Source: Bacteroidaceae bacterium
Lineage (GTDB): Bacteria > Bacteroidota > Bacteroidia > Bacteroidales > Bacteroidaceae
Assembly: GCA_902362595.1 (NCBI GenBank)
Contig: CABIXF010000031.1
Span: forward strand, 1-48,108
DNA: 48,108 bases
Reading direction: 5' to 3'
Shown here: positions 26,509-34,600 of the stretch, piece by piece
Position numbering within the stretch: position 1 is the first letter of the stretch
How the letters are laid out: each line of letters starts with the position of its first letter
The notes under the pieces: model-generated
Told to the model about the DNA's origin: nothing
What the model saw: only the letters and a program-made list of their open reading frames with translations
The model's database searches: none
Made by a program: the position numbers and the translations under genes

Positions 26509-26715
26509 TTGCTTGGCACGTTAGCTTACAATGTGGGACCGGCGAAGCTGTTAGGCAGCAAAACAATCCCCAAAAGCACCTTAATCAAGAAGCTGGAAGC
26601 TGGTGACAGGAACATCTACCGTGAGTATATAGCCTTCTGCAACTACAAAGGAAAACGCCACGCCATGCTGCTCAAACGGAGAAAGGCGGAGTTTGCGCTG
26701 TTGTATATCCCATAA
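26509..26715 (+). pseudogene. 3' part of the ICE lysozyme
   Basis: The last 67 codons of the interrupted lysozyme resume with LGTLAYNVGP, the continuation expected after DSLL in the 5' fragment. They end KRRKAEFALLYIP. No start codon other than the TTG is present, so the fragment is not expected to be made on its own. Its GC-rich composition matches the tra genes and contrasts with the inserted element. A strong terminator follows. Confidence 0.88.
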
Positions 26716-26732
26716 AAGGACTGACAAAACTG

Positions 26733-26771
26733 GCAAAAGACGTGCCATATTTAACTTGGCACGTCTTTTGC
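26733..26771 (+). terminator. Terminator of the tra operon
   Basis: A perfect 15-bp stem, GCAAAAGACGTGCCA at 26733-26747 pairing with 26757-26771, with a nine-base loop. It begins 18 bases after the lysozyme stop and would have ended the tra transcript before the insertion. Confidence 0.85.
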
Positions 26772-27080
26772 TCTATCACTTGATAGATTATCGTAGGATT
26801 TTCTCGTTAATTGACATCGTTGAGCCATTTTTGCCTATCGGTTTCCAAATAACACTTCAAGTTGTAAGTGTTGTGAGAGCAATACAAAACATAGTTATTA
26901 ACCATAAAAAGTATAGCGAAATTATGAAGAAAGTATTTAGGAAAATTCAGAAAGGAACAACAAAAATGATTGAACGTATCAAATCGTTGGGGGAAATGGA
27001 GACGAAGCAGAAATGTGTAGTTCAACGGTTCGAGATTATCATTCCCCTCCACCAAAAAATAACGACCCAATATATAGCCT
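26772..27080. other. Gene-free AT-rich spacer
   Basis: No supported gene. Plus-strand open frames here lack recognisable content. The stretch around 27015-27056 ends in TTCGAG and CCACCA and looks slightly like a tRNA 3' end, but no acceptor partner can be paired. Confidence 0.5.
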
Positions 27081-27106
27081 CCGCAAGTTTTACTTGCGGA
27101 TTTTTT
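27081..27106 (+). terminator. Hairpin plus T-run
   Basis: The stem CCGCAAGT (27081-27088) pairs with ACTTGCGG (27092-27099) and is followed by ATTTTTT. It is a good intrinsic terminator on the plus strand. No plus-strand gene directly precedes it, so it may end a small transcript or back up the tra terminator. Confidence 0.7.
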
Positions 27107-27178
27107 AGTTATCGCAGATTGGACAAAGGTTTCTTTGCTACTTTCTTTGTCCGCCATCATGCTCACTGAAAGAAAGTA

Positions 27179-27196
27179 GGGCGGCTCTCGCCGCCC
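27179..27196 (-). terminator. Terminator of the minus-strand PcfJ operon
   Basis: The stem GGGCGGC pairs with GCCGCCC around a TCTC loop. Read on the minus strand it follows the last gene of the operon and is followed by TACTTTCTTT. A second, weaker hairpin (GGACAAAG with CTTTGTCC) lies at 27121-27151. Confidence 0.65.
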
Positions 27197-27202
27197 CGCC
27201 AC

Positions 27203-27511
27203 TCAAAAGCGTGTGTAAAGTCCCGTCACCATCGTGAACATTTCCTCCAGCATATCAAAATAGATACCCTCGTGTACGGCAATGTCCTTTGTCTTGCACT
27301 CAAAGGTCTTTTTGCTGAACGTCCTGCGGTAGAAGCGCATATTGTAGAGGTCTGCCCCTTCGTCATAGATGATGTCAAGGCGGTTGGCACTTGTTTTGTT
27401 CCTTGCAAGGCTCATCCGTAAGCCGTTGCCCATATCTATGAAATCACGGCTACCTGTCATGGCGGTGAAGCGTTTTCCGCCTATCTGCTGTAATATCGTC
27501 TTGGCTATCAT
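27203..27511 (-). CDS. Small ICE protein of unknown function (102 aa)
   Basis: A 102-residue soluble protein starting MIAKTILQQIGGKRF at 27511; the open frame upstream to 27622 is considered untranslated. The sequence FRALTG-like start, IDMGNGLRMSLARNK and LYNMRFYRRTF suggests a compact alpha/beta fold, and the second half contains DIAVHEGIYFDMLEEMF. I know similar small proteins from the same operon of CTnDOT-like elements but cannot name a function. It is the last gene of the operon, with no membrane segment. Confidence 0.7.
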   Translation of the reverse strand: MIAKTILQQIGGKRFTAMTGSRDFIDMGNGLRMSLARNKTSANRLDIIYDEGADLYNMRFYRRTFSKKTFECKTKDIAVHEGIYFDMLEEMFTMVTGLYTRF

Positions 27512-27564
27512 ATCTTTTGTTTTTAGGGTTTTAAGTATTGGCGGTGCGGACACCGCCATCCCGT

Positions 27565-27810
27565 TCAAAATTCTCGCATTTCGGAAATGGGGGTCTGCCG
27601 TTGTAGCCACTCTTTCACACATTCCATATTGTACTCGCTCGTGATGACTGCCGTATGGCTGTCGGTGGCGGTGAAACGTGTGCTTTCGTAATCATCTATC
27701 CACCCCTTGAGGGTGTCCGTTCCCCACGCTCCGGTATCGTCAAAGATACCGTCCAATGCCGTGATAGGTTCGCTGAACTTGACTATCAGCGTTTGATAGG
27801 TCGTGTTCAT
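27565..27810 (-). CDS. Small ICE protein of unknown function (81 aa)
   Basis: An 81-residue acidic protein starting MNTTYQTLIVKFSEPI at 27810, which overlaps the preceding gene's stop by four bases; the frame remains open upstream to 27891. It contains DDTGAWGTDTLKGWIDDYE and ends TPISEMREF. There is no signal peptide or membrane segment. The function is unknown. Overlap with the upstream gene indicates a shared transcript. Confidence 0.65.
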   Translation of the reverse strand: MNTTYQTLIVKFSEPITALDGIFDDTGAWGTDTLKGWIDDYESTRFTATDSHTAVITSEYNMECVKEWLQRQTPISEMREF

Positions 27811-28040
27811 AGTCTGTCCTCCTTTCCCTTCTTTGCGTTCAGCCACTTGTCCCGTGCGGCTCGGCACTCGTCCAACGTGGGTTTGACACAAGAGAACAAT
27901 TCTCTGTCTATGGGGTGGCGGTAGTCGTACTGCACAAGTGTCCGCCTGCGTCTTCCGATACCCGATTGGAAACGCTCGTATTTCTCCGTACCTGCTTCCG
28001 CGCAGGTGCTTACTCCGTTGATGGTCATTCGTGTTGTCAT
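27807..28040 (-). CDS. DUF3873-type small protein (77 aa)
   Basis: A 77-residue basic protein with the segments MTINGVSTCAEAGTEKYERF and LFSCVKPTLDECRAARDKWL, which I recognise as DUF3873 style. Two cysteines (near 13 and in FSC) recur in the family. It is found in CTnDOT-type ICE operons, and its function is unknown. It overlaps the next gene by four bases and starts 19 bases after the preceding stop. Confidence 0.72.
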   Translation of the reverse strand: MTTRMTINGVSTCAEAGTEKYERFQSGIGRRRRTLVQYDYRHPIDRELFSCVKPTLDECRAARDKWLNAKKGKEDRL

Positions 28041-28059
28041 AATGTTGCTTTTTAGATGG

Positions 28060-28317
28060 TTAAAAATGTACTGACAGAACTCTGTTCTTCATCACCATTT
28101 CGGGGTTGCTTGTGTAGCGTTGGTGCAGGTAGAAATGGTGTGAGCCGAAGCCGTAAAGGAAAAACTTGTCAAGTTCGTGCTTCTCGGCAAACTCCTTTAC
28201 GCTCTTTCTCAATTCCCCCTCACTCGTTGTGAGAGTGAGGAGGTTCACAAATTCAAGGAACATCGTGGGGATTGCATCATCCCACACACAAATCATACTT
28301 TCAATTCTTACTTCCAT
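28060..28317 (-). CDS. Small ICE protein of unknown function (85 aa)
   Basis: An 85-residue protein starting MEVRIESMICVWDDAIP. It is helical in the middle (LRKSVKEFAEKHELDKFFLY) and ends with an aromatic-rich stretch (GFGSHHFYLHQRYTSNP). No membrane segment or known domain is visible. It lies 24 bases downstream of the PcfJ gene and 19 bases upstream of the DUF3873-type gene, within the same minus-strand operon. Confidence 0.65.
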   Translation of the reverse strand: MEVRIESMICVWDDAIPTMFLEFVNLLTLTTSEGELRKSVKEFAEKHELDKFFLYGFGSHHFYLHQRYTSNPEMVMKNRVLSVHF

Positions 28318-28341
28318 ATCAATGTTGTTTTAGGGGTTATG

Positions 28342-29673
28342 CTATGCCGCTTTCATCCGCTCACGGATAAGGTTGGCGTTCTTGTTCACAAGGTCTATGA
28401 TGCGCTCGTGATATTCGGTGTCCTGGTTGTGCTTGCCGTGGCACTGCACCACTTCGAGGGTTCGCAAGTCCACCTCTACGGTTTCAATAATCTCATCGCC
28501 AATCCTTGCCGATAGTATGAGGGTGTCGGCTTTCTTGTAGTATCCACTGCCAAACACGCAGATGCCCTGCGTCTTGCCCTCGTTGTAATACTCGTCTATG
28601 CTTTCAAGCACCTTGACGATTATTTCCTCGTCCGTGATTACCAAGCCGAAGAATTTGGATTTGTTGGCGATGAAATCCTCCGCATCTTTCTTTCGTTGGA
28701 GTTGTCGCTGTTGCTCACGCTCACGCCTTTCAATCTCCCAACGGCGTTGCTCTGCGGCTCTTTCCTTCTCGTGTATGGCTTCAATTTTTCGGGTTGCGTT
28801 GTCGTGTGCCGCCATGAAATCTTCGGGACAGATGTTCTTCGGGTTACGGAGGTCTTGACCGAGTTTTTTGAGCATACGCAGATAGTCGCACCACATTGAG
28901 AGGTTGTCTATCTGATACTTGTGACGCTTGGCAATCAGATATGATGCCCAACATTCATCGGCAGTACGGGTATTGAAAAGAAAGTGTTTCATGACCTCAA
29001 TCTCACCGCCTTTCATAAGGGTTTCAATTCTTGGGTCTGAAAGCAAGGCTTTGAAAAGACGCACGGGGGAGATGCCGTGGAAATCGCCCTTGAAGCCGTT
29101 ACGTCTGAGTTGGGGCAATATCCTCATCTTTGGATATGCACAGCTTCTTGCCACCACATCATCGTATAGGCTGTTGTGCGGTCTTACCTCCATATCGCTG
29201 CCTAATGCCCACACATCGCAATAGCAGAAAAGGAAGCCACGGAGCAACGCCATGTCCGTAACCTTGCCGTCGGGTGAAATCCAACGCTGCACGACCTCGT
29301 GGCAGTAGAAACGCATCGGTTCGCCTTTCCTGCTCTCGCATCTGACCTGCGCCACGCGGATTACCTGATACCCTTTGCAGGTGGTTATCACGCTGAAATT
29401 CTGCGTTTCCTTGTAGATGCGTCTGCGTGTGTCCTGCACTTTGAGTTCGGCATGGCATTTGGGGCAGGTGCAGCCTTCAAGGGTGTCGCATAGTCCGCTG
29501 TCGCTGTGCCACTCGTGACCGCAGTCGGAACAGGTGATGTTCCCTTTCTTGGTGCGGTAGCCGATATGCTCAACGCAGTGGCGGTATGCCCAATCTATTT
29601 GTGTCGCTGATATGGGGCGAAGGTTGGCGGAAAGTCTTGCCACCTCTTTCTGTATCTTGGTCTTCGGTTTCAT
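28342..29673 (-). CDS. PcfJ-like protein
   Basis: A 443-residue protein of the PcfJ type found in conjugative elements. The N-terminal region has two zinc-ribbon-like CxxC pairs: CSDCGHEW at about 48-55 and CTCPKCHAEL at about 68-77. The middle contains the PcfJ core, and a Glu/Arg-rich coiled coil (about 295-330) precedes a C-terminal DUF-like beta region. The zinc ribbon suggests nucleic-acid binding. The start overlaps the PcfK stop by four bases. PcfJ/PcfK pairs are known from Gram-positive plasmids and Bacteroidales ICEs, but their function remains undefined. Confidence 0.82.
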   Translation of the reverse strand: MKPKTKIQKEVARLSANLRPISATQIDWAYRHCVEHIGYRTKKGNITCSDCGHEWHSDSGLCDTLEGCTCPKCHAELKVQDTRRRIYKETQNFSVITTCKGYQVIRVAQVRCESRKGEPMRFYCHEVVQRWISPDGKVTDMALLRGFLFCYCDVWALGSDMEVRPHNSLYDDVVARSCAYPKMRILPQLRRNGFKGDFHGISPVRLFKALLSDPRIETLMKGGEIEVMKHFLFNTRTADECWASYLIAKRHKYQIDNLSMWCDYLRMLKKLGQDLRNPKNICPEDFMAAHDNATRKIEAIHEKERAAEQRRWEIERREREQQRQLQRKKDAEDFIANKSKFFGLVITDEEIIVKVLESIDEYYNEGKTQGICVFGSGYYKKADTLILSARIGDEIIETVEVDLRTLEVVQCHGKHNQDTEYHERIIDLVNKNANLIRERMKAA

Positions 29674-30086
29674 AAGCCTAAATCAAATAATGAGGGTTGG
29701 GGTTGGTTTTCTTTTCTCGCTGACGGTCTGTGGCGGTTCTGCAACTTGCGGAGTTCCTCCTCTTGGTATTTGCGGACAGCGTTCTGACGTGCCTCCGCCT
29801 TTTCCTCTGCCGTGAGTTTCACAACGTGGTTCACAACCACTTGGCAGTCCATCGGTTTGCCCACCTCTATCTCGTTTTCCTCATAGTAGTGGATGGCTTG
29901 CCCGAATATCTCTCCGTCCGTGAAACCGTTGCAACCGCTTTTCTGCACATAGTTCAGAATGTGGGTCACGCACTCGTCCATGTTCTTGGCAGGGTTGCGG
30001 TACTTCTTTGCAAATAGCGCATCTTCCTCCGCACGCTGTTCCAAGTACATATATATCGTTCTCTTGAAATGGTCTGTTCCTTTCAT
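29670..30086 (-). CDS. PcfK-like protein
   Basis: A 138-residue protein: helical N terminus (FKRTIYMYLEQRAEEDALFAKKY), central ILNYVQKSGCNGFTDGEIFG and a charged C terminus ending SLFDLGL. This is the PcfK pattern. The C-terminal QPSLFDLGL resembles beta-clamp-binding peptides (QxxLF type), as is seen in replication-linked proteins; this is my reading of the motif. The stop overlaps the PcfJ start, so the pair is co-translated. Confidence 0.82.
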   Translation of the reverse strand: MKGTDHFKRTIYMYLEQRAEEDALFAKKYRNPAKNMDECVTHILNYVQKSGCNGFTDGEIFGQAIHYYEENEIEVGKPMDCQVVVNHVVKLTAEEKAEARQNAVRKYQEEELRKLQNRHRPSARKENQPQPSLFDLGL

Positions 30087-30099
30087 ATCGCTGTCATTT

Positions 30100-30321
30100 T
30101 TAGATTATCTGTTTCAGTATCTCTCTCCAATAGGTCGGCTCTACCTCGCTGAGAAGGAAGTCCATGAAATCCCTCCGTGCGTCCTTGTTCAGTTCGTGGT
30201 ACAATCTTCGGAAAGTTTCAAAATTGCCGTTGATGTACGTTTCCACCATATACACGAAGATGTTGTCCACCTCGTAATATCTGCACTGCTGCGCTGCCGT
30301 CTTGCTGTTTCTTTTTGCCAT
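30100..30321 (-). CDS. Small ICE protein of unknown function (73 aa)
   Basis: A 73-residue protein starting MAKRNSKTAAQQCRYYEVDN at 30321; the open frame continues upstream to 30495 but that part overlaps another gene. The sequence is helical and polar, ending VEPTYWREILKQII. I recognise the type from CTnDOT-like elements but not a function. It lies 13 bases upstream of the PcfK gene. Confidence 0.68.
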   Translation of the reverse strand: MAKRNSKTAAQQCRYYEVDNIFVYMVETYINGNFETFRRLYHELNKDARRDFMDFLLSEVEPTYWREILKQII

Positions 30322-30332
30322 GTCGGTAAGGG

Positions 30333-30548
30333 TTAAAGGGTGAATAACCAAAGGATGAAGCCAAAGAAGGCAATGGTGGAAAGGATAGCCACGATTACAC
30401 CTATCGCCACTCGGAACACTCCGTTTACAATCTCTCTGATGATGCCCCAAAGGATGCCGAACACCCCGAAGGCGGTGCGCATCATCAAGCCGCATATCGC
30501 CAACCCGATGTGTTGCGCCATTTGTCTGAAATTTGCCGTTGCCGTCAT
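30333..30548 (-). CDS. Small hydrophobic membrane protein (71 aa)
   Basis: A 71-residue protein, almost entirely hydrophobic after residue 12. There are about two membrane segments (about 13-35 and 45-70, the latter ending FFGFILWLFTL). It is the first gene of the minus-strand operon and lies 11 bases upstream of the 73-residue gene. No function can be given. Stop and start spacing within the operon support that it is a real gene. Confidence 0.62.
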   Translation of the reverse strand: MTATANFRQMAQHIGLAICGLMMRTAFGVFGILWGIIREIVNGVFRVAIGVIVAILSTIAFFGFILWLFTL

Positions 30549-30786
30549 ATCTTCGCTGTTTTTGATTTTTTTGTTTTTAATGCGGATTCAAGAGCTGAGG
30601 GAGTTGAGTTTCAAACTATCTTATCTGCCTCTCGTTTATCCGACATTTTTTTTATGCGTCTTTCTGTCGCATCGGTCGTTTTCGTTTCGGGTGCTTGAAA
30701 AGGTAGGGATTAGGGAATGCAAGGTTTTTCGGTCAAAATACTACCCGCAGGGCTGGAGATTTTTACCGAAAACAGGAGGCTTGACC
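30549..30786. promoter_or_regulatory. Upstream region of the PcfJ operon, hairpin at 30726-30772
   Basis: No gene is seen. An inverted repeat pairs TTTTCGGT (30726-30733) with ACCGAAAA (30765-30772) around a GC-rich loop. No good TAnnTTTG box on the minus strand was found for the operon, so its promoter is not located. Confidence 0.35.
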
Positions 30787-30819
30787 TTGCTTTCCCGTCC
30801 AATCCCGGAATTACCTTTG
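30787..30819 (+). promoter_or_regulatory. Plus-strand promoter, TTG and TACCTTTG
   Basis: A -7 box TACCTTTG at 30812-30819 has a TTG at 30787-30789, 22 bases upstream. The transcript would run to the right across the possible small basic protein and the hairpin region. Confidence 0.5.
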
Positions 30820-30844
30820 CGCCCAGAACGAAAATGACTGACTG

Positions 30845-31108
30845 ATGCGGCTTACTGAAAGGCGCAAAATGGAGGTAAACGAAAACAGAGGCAGATTGTG
30901 TAGAAAAAAACTTCAGGGGAAAATCCGTAAAAAAAAGAATCACCAAAAGGAAAAAGACATCACCGGAAGCGTGAAAAGGGCAAACCACAACAAAGGAAGT
31001 ATGATTGTTTCCGATCCGACGGAACTTGTTCAGCCGGGTGGCAACAATCATTCTTCCCGGTTTGTCCGGCTGTGTGTGGGCGCCTGTTTCATTCATGGGG
31101 CAGGCTGA
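30845..31108 (+). CDS. Possible small basic protein (87 aa)
   Basis: An 87-codon frame starting 25 bases after a good -7 box. The first 45 residues are very rich in Lys and Arg; the rest is not recognisable. An opposing frame of similar length (30710-31120, minus) also exists, and neither has a known domain. Promoter placement slightly favours this one. It may equally be non-coding. Confidence 0.25.
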   Translation: MRLTERRKMEVNENRGRLCRKKLQGKIRKKKNHQKEKDITGSVKRANHNKGSMIVSDPTELVQPGGNNHSSRFVRLCVGACFIHGAG

Positions 31109-31212
31109 CACACTCTGCATTCACTTTCCGCTTCCGGCAAAAGAGACAGCGAAAAAAGAAAAATCATTTGAAAACCCGTAAAAGCACCTCTTGGCATAGG
31201 CGCAAAAGAAAG

Positions 31213-31329
31213 GGGCATTGCTTCATCTGTCTAAACATCGTTTAGGCGTGAGGCAATGCCCTTTTCTCCAGCTATGCGGTAGTCGGCACACGTTTGTTCC
31301 AAACTCGTTTTGGGCAATGGTGTGCCGAC
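31213..31329 (+). ncRNA. Two long hairpins near the ICE end, possible structured RNA
   Basis: Hairpin A pairs GGGCATTGC (31213-31221) with GCAATGCCC (31253-31261) and is followed by TTTT. Inside it CTAAAC-ATC-GTTTAG forms a second stem at 31231-31245. Hairpin B pairs GTCGGCACAC (31272-31281) with GTGTGCCGAC (31320-31329); inside it GTTTG (31282-31286) can pair with CAAAC (31290-31294), or CCAAA with TTTGG, but not both. The arrangement suggests a structured transcript or a protein-binding end structure. Confidence 0.45.
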
Positions 31330-31412
31330 GGACAATACCGCTTTTACGGAAAATTCTTATGAATGAGGGGATAAAAAACGGGAGTTTATATCAAAATCTC
31401 GAATTAAATAGC

Positions 31413-31420
31413 TACTTTTG
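31413..31420 (+). promoter_or_regulatory. -7-like box TACTTTTG
   Basis: TACTTTTG fits TAnnTTTG. The ten bases CTACTTTTGC also match the CTnDOT core pattern GTANNTTTGC at all but the first base. No gene follows on this strand before the convergent regulator. Confidence 0.3.
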
Positions 31421-31440
31421 CATACGAAGAGTTCTTTGAA

Positions 31441-31573
31441 GGTTACGCAACGCGCAGAAGGATAATGCAGTAGATAACTAACTAAATCGTAACCTATTAC
31501 TATCAAGAGCAATTAACCTACGCTCATTTCCAATAAATTACACTCTTTTCGTAACTTCCGGGCGCAAAGATAC
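31441..31573. other. Candidate right attachment region of the ICE
   Basis: The minus strand reads GTATCTTTGC at 31564-31573, an exact match to GTANNTTTGC, the core-type site of CTnDOT integrases. Inward of it lie repeated motifs that could be integrase arm sites: GGTTACG at 31441, CGTAACC at 31488, CGTAAC at 31550, and TAACCTA at 31490 and 31514. The site is 40 bases beyond the stop codon of the chromosomal-looking regulator gene. The partner site at the left end is outside the window. Confidence 0.45.
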
Positions 31574-31613
31574 ATAATTTTATGCAGTCGTGTAGACGTA
31601 CACTTATAAAATC

Positions 31614-34600
31614 TCATTCCTTCTCCGTACTGTCATGTGTTTGTTTGGGAGTGTGGCTGGCAATGTATTCTCCCGGTTTCATGCCAAACTGTTTCTGGAA
31701 GCACTTGCTGAAATACGACGGGTTGTTGAATCCCACCATGTAGCTCACTTCGTTGATACGGTACTGGTTTTCCAGCAGCAAGGAAGCCGCCTTCTTCAAA
31801 CGGATAATCTGAATCATCTCGTTGGGAGTGGTATTGGCCAGTCCTTTGAGTTTGACGAACAATCCCGAACGGCTGATACACAGCTTTTCGGCCAGGAAGT
31901 CTACTGAAAGCTGGTCGTTGTTCAGGTTCTCTTCAATCAGGTGGTTCATCTTCTCCAGGAACACCTTGTCGGTCTGGTTGGCTGCGATGGAGTTGATGGA
32001 AACGGTCGGCATTTGTGAGAATTTCTGTCTCAGTTGCAGACGCAGTTCCAACAGATTCTTGATGCAGGCCTCCAGATACTGCAGGGAGAACGGTTTTTCG
32101 ATGTAGGCATCTGCTCCGCAATTCATGCTGGCAATCTTGGCTTCCGTTCCAGTTTTTGCTGTCAGCAGGATAAACGGGATGTGACTGGTCAGCTGATTGC
32201 TTCTGACCGCTTTGCATAATTCTATTCCACTCATGCGAGGCATCATCCAGTCACTGATAATCAAGGAAACTTCTTGTTCTTTCAGTTTATGGAGAGCTTC
32301 ACTACCGTCGGAGGCAGTCACGATGGTATAGTTATTTTGGAAGTGTGAGGAAAGGAAATGAAGCATGTCCTCGTTGTCATCCACGATGAGCATGATGGGG
32401 AGTACCTTGGCTGAAACTGTAGTGTCATGCTGTTCTGGGATGATATCCTCTGGCAGTGGAGCGGCCGACAGGTTTTCTCCTTCTTGAGTGGTCTGTCGTT
32501 CTTGCTTTTGCGGAAGTGTGATAATAAACGTAGAGCCTATTCCCGGTTGAGAGGTTACTTCCACTTTTCCATAATGTGCTTCTACGATACCTTTCACAAT
32601 GCTCAGTCCGATGCCTGTACCCGGTTTGTTTTCAGATGCCTGATAGAACGGTTTGAAGATTTTTCCCAGTTCCTCTTCGCTCATTCCTTTTCCATTGTCT
32701 TTCACCTGGATAGAGAAGGTTTGTGTTTTCGGCTGTTCCTGGAAGCGGACTTCAATCATGCTGTTTGTATATTTGTTGGCATTGGTCAGCAGGTTGCTCA
32801 ATACTTTTGTAATTGCCTCTTTGTCTACGTCGGCATAGAAGTTCTTGTCCGGATACACTACGGAGAAACTGACTCCTTTTTGGTGAAGGGTCGGAGAGAA
32901 ACGTTCGCACACGCCTTCCATCAGCTCCCGTATGGATTGTGAAGTGAAGTGCATCCGCATTTCCTTCTGTTCCACTTTCCGGAAGTCGAGCAGCTGGTTT
33001 ACCAGATAAAGCAGACGCTGGCTGTTGCGGTCGATGATTTCCAGTTCCTGCCGTTCGTCGGCCGGGATGTGTGTGGACTGCATCACTTTTTCCAGCGGGC
33101 CGATGATGAGGGATACCGGCGTACGGATTTCGTGGGCAATCATGGTGAAGAAATTGATTTTGGCTTCGTGGATTTCCTTTTCTTTCTTGTTGTTCAGTTC
33201 GTCAATGGCCTTGGCGTGTTTCTTTTCACTTTTACGTACTACGTAGCGCAGCAGCAGTCCGATGGCCAGGATAAATAGCAGAAAGTACCCGATTTTGAAT
33301 GGCAGCGAGAAATAGAACGGAGGGTGTATGATGATACGGATGGAAGTGCCTTCCTCGTTCCATACGTTGTCATTGTTTGAGGCTTTTACGCGGAACGTAT
33401 AAGTCCCTGGAGGCAGATTGGTATAGGTCGTACTGTGTTGTGACCCCACATAATTCCATCCCTTGTCGAATCCTTCCAGAATGTAGGCATATTGGTTTTT
33501 TTCTGGCGTACAGTAGCTTAAGGCCGCATACGTCAGTGTGATGACATTGTCTTTGTAAGGAAGATGGATTTCTTTCAAGTGGTCAATGGCTTCCGGCAGA
33601 ATCCCCCCTTGCTGCGTCTCTATTTTTTTGTTGAAGATTTCCAGTCCGGTCAGCACCACATTGGGTTTCTGTGTATTGAGTTTCAGCAGGTGTGGATAGA
33701 ACGTATTGAAGCCGTTGATGCTGCCGATATAGAATTCTCCGTTACGGGTTTTCAGGGCTGAGGCCATAATGAAGGCTTCGCTTTGCAGACCGTCGCTTTT
33801 AGTAAAGATTTGTGTCGCACCAGTGGCTGGAGTGTATTTGACAAGACCTTTGGCTGTAGTGAGCCACAAGCAATCTTCACCTTCCAGAATGGCGTTGATG
33901 CATTCATTTGGAATTTTCAGTGGCTGATGTATGAATTTCTTTTTTTGTGAATTATATAAATATAATCCTTCGGAAGTTGCTGCCCATAATTCATTTTCTC
34001 GATTGATACACAGGTGGTTGATGTTGGTGCAGTTTAGACCTTGTGGCTGAGCATATTTTTCCCATACTTGATTTTGGGGGGAATATTTGAACACGCCTTT
34101 CCCTTGTGTAGCAATCCAAAGATTTCCTTTTGCGTCTTCTGTAATCTCAATGATTAGTGCATTTAAATCCTTGATAAATGAAAAATGATGTTGTTGTGAA
34201 TCATATAAGCAGAGTCCGCTCATGGAACCTGTCCAGATACGTCCTTGGCTATCTTTAAAAATAGAATAAATGCTGCTTTCATCTAATCCATCGCTGACAT
34301 TATAATTCCTGATTTGTCCTGTTTGGGTATTTAAGATTTGTATTCCATTGCTGTAGGTGCCAATCCAGAGTTCTTTATTTATGTAACAGAGTGCATGTAC
34401 ATTATTTTTCTGGAGTTTTTCTATTCCTGGAAAATTTATAAATTGTCTGGTTGAAGGGATGAAACAACTTATTCCAAAATCATCGGAACCAATCCATATA
34501 TTCCCATCTTCATCTTCACAAAACCGACTGATAATTTGACTCCTGAAATAATGGGTATTGTCGGAACCAGAATAGCCATGAAATTGTCCACAGTAAGGAG

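Noticed and set aside
27010..27056. tRNA-like 3' end with TTCGAG and CCACCA
   Set aside because: The T-arm does not pair and no matching 5' acceptor strand was found, so it is probably chance.
26693..27169. Plus-strand open frame of 158 codons after the lysozyme
   Set aside because: It begins inside the lysozyme end, crosses two hairpin terminators and has no recognisable protein pattern.
30710..31120. Minus-strand open frame of 136 codons
   Set aside because: It lies opposite a promoter-linked frame, has no domain and covers hairpin sequence; coding is not supported.
1..31573. tetQ, ermF, rteA/B/C or integrase genes of CTnDOT
   Set aside because: None of these proteins is encoded in the window; they may lie to the left of it.
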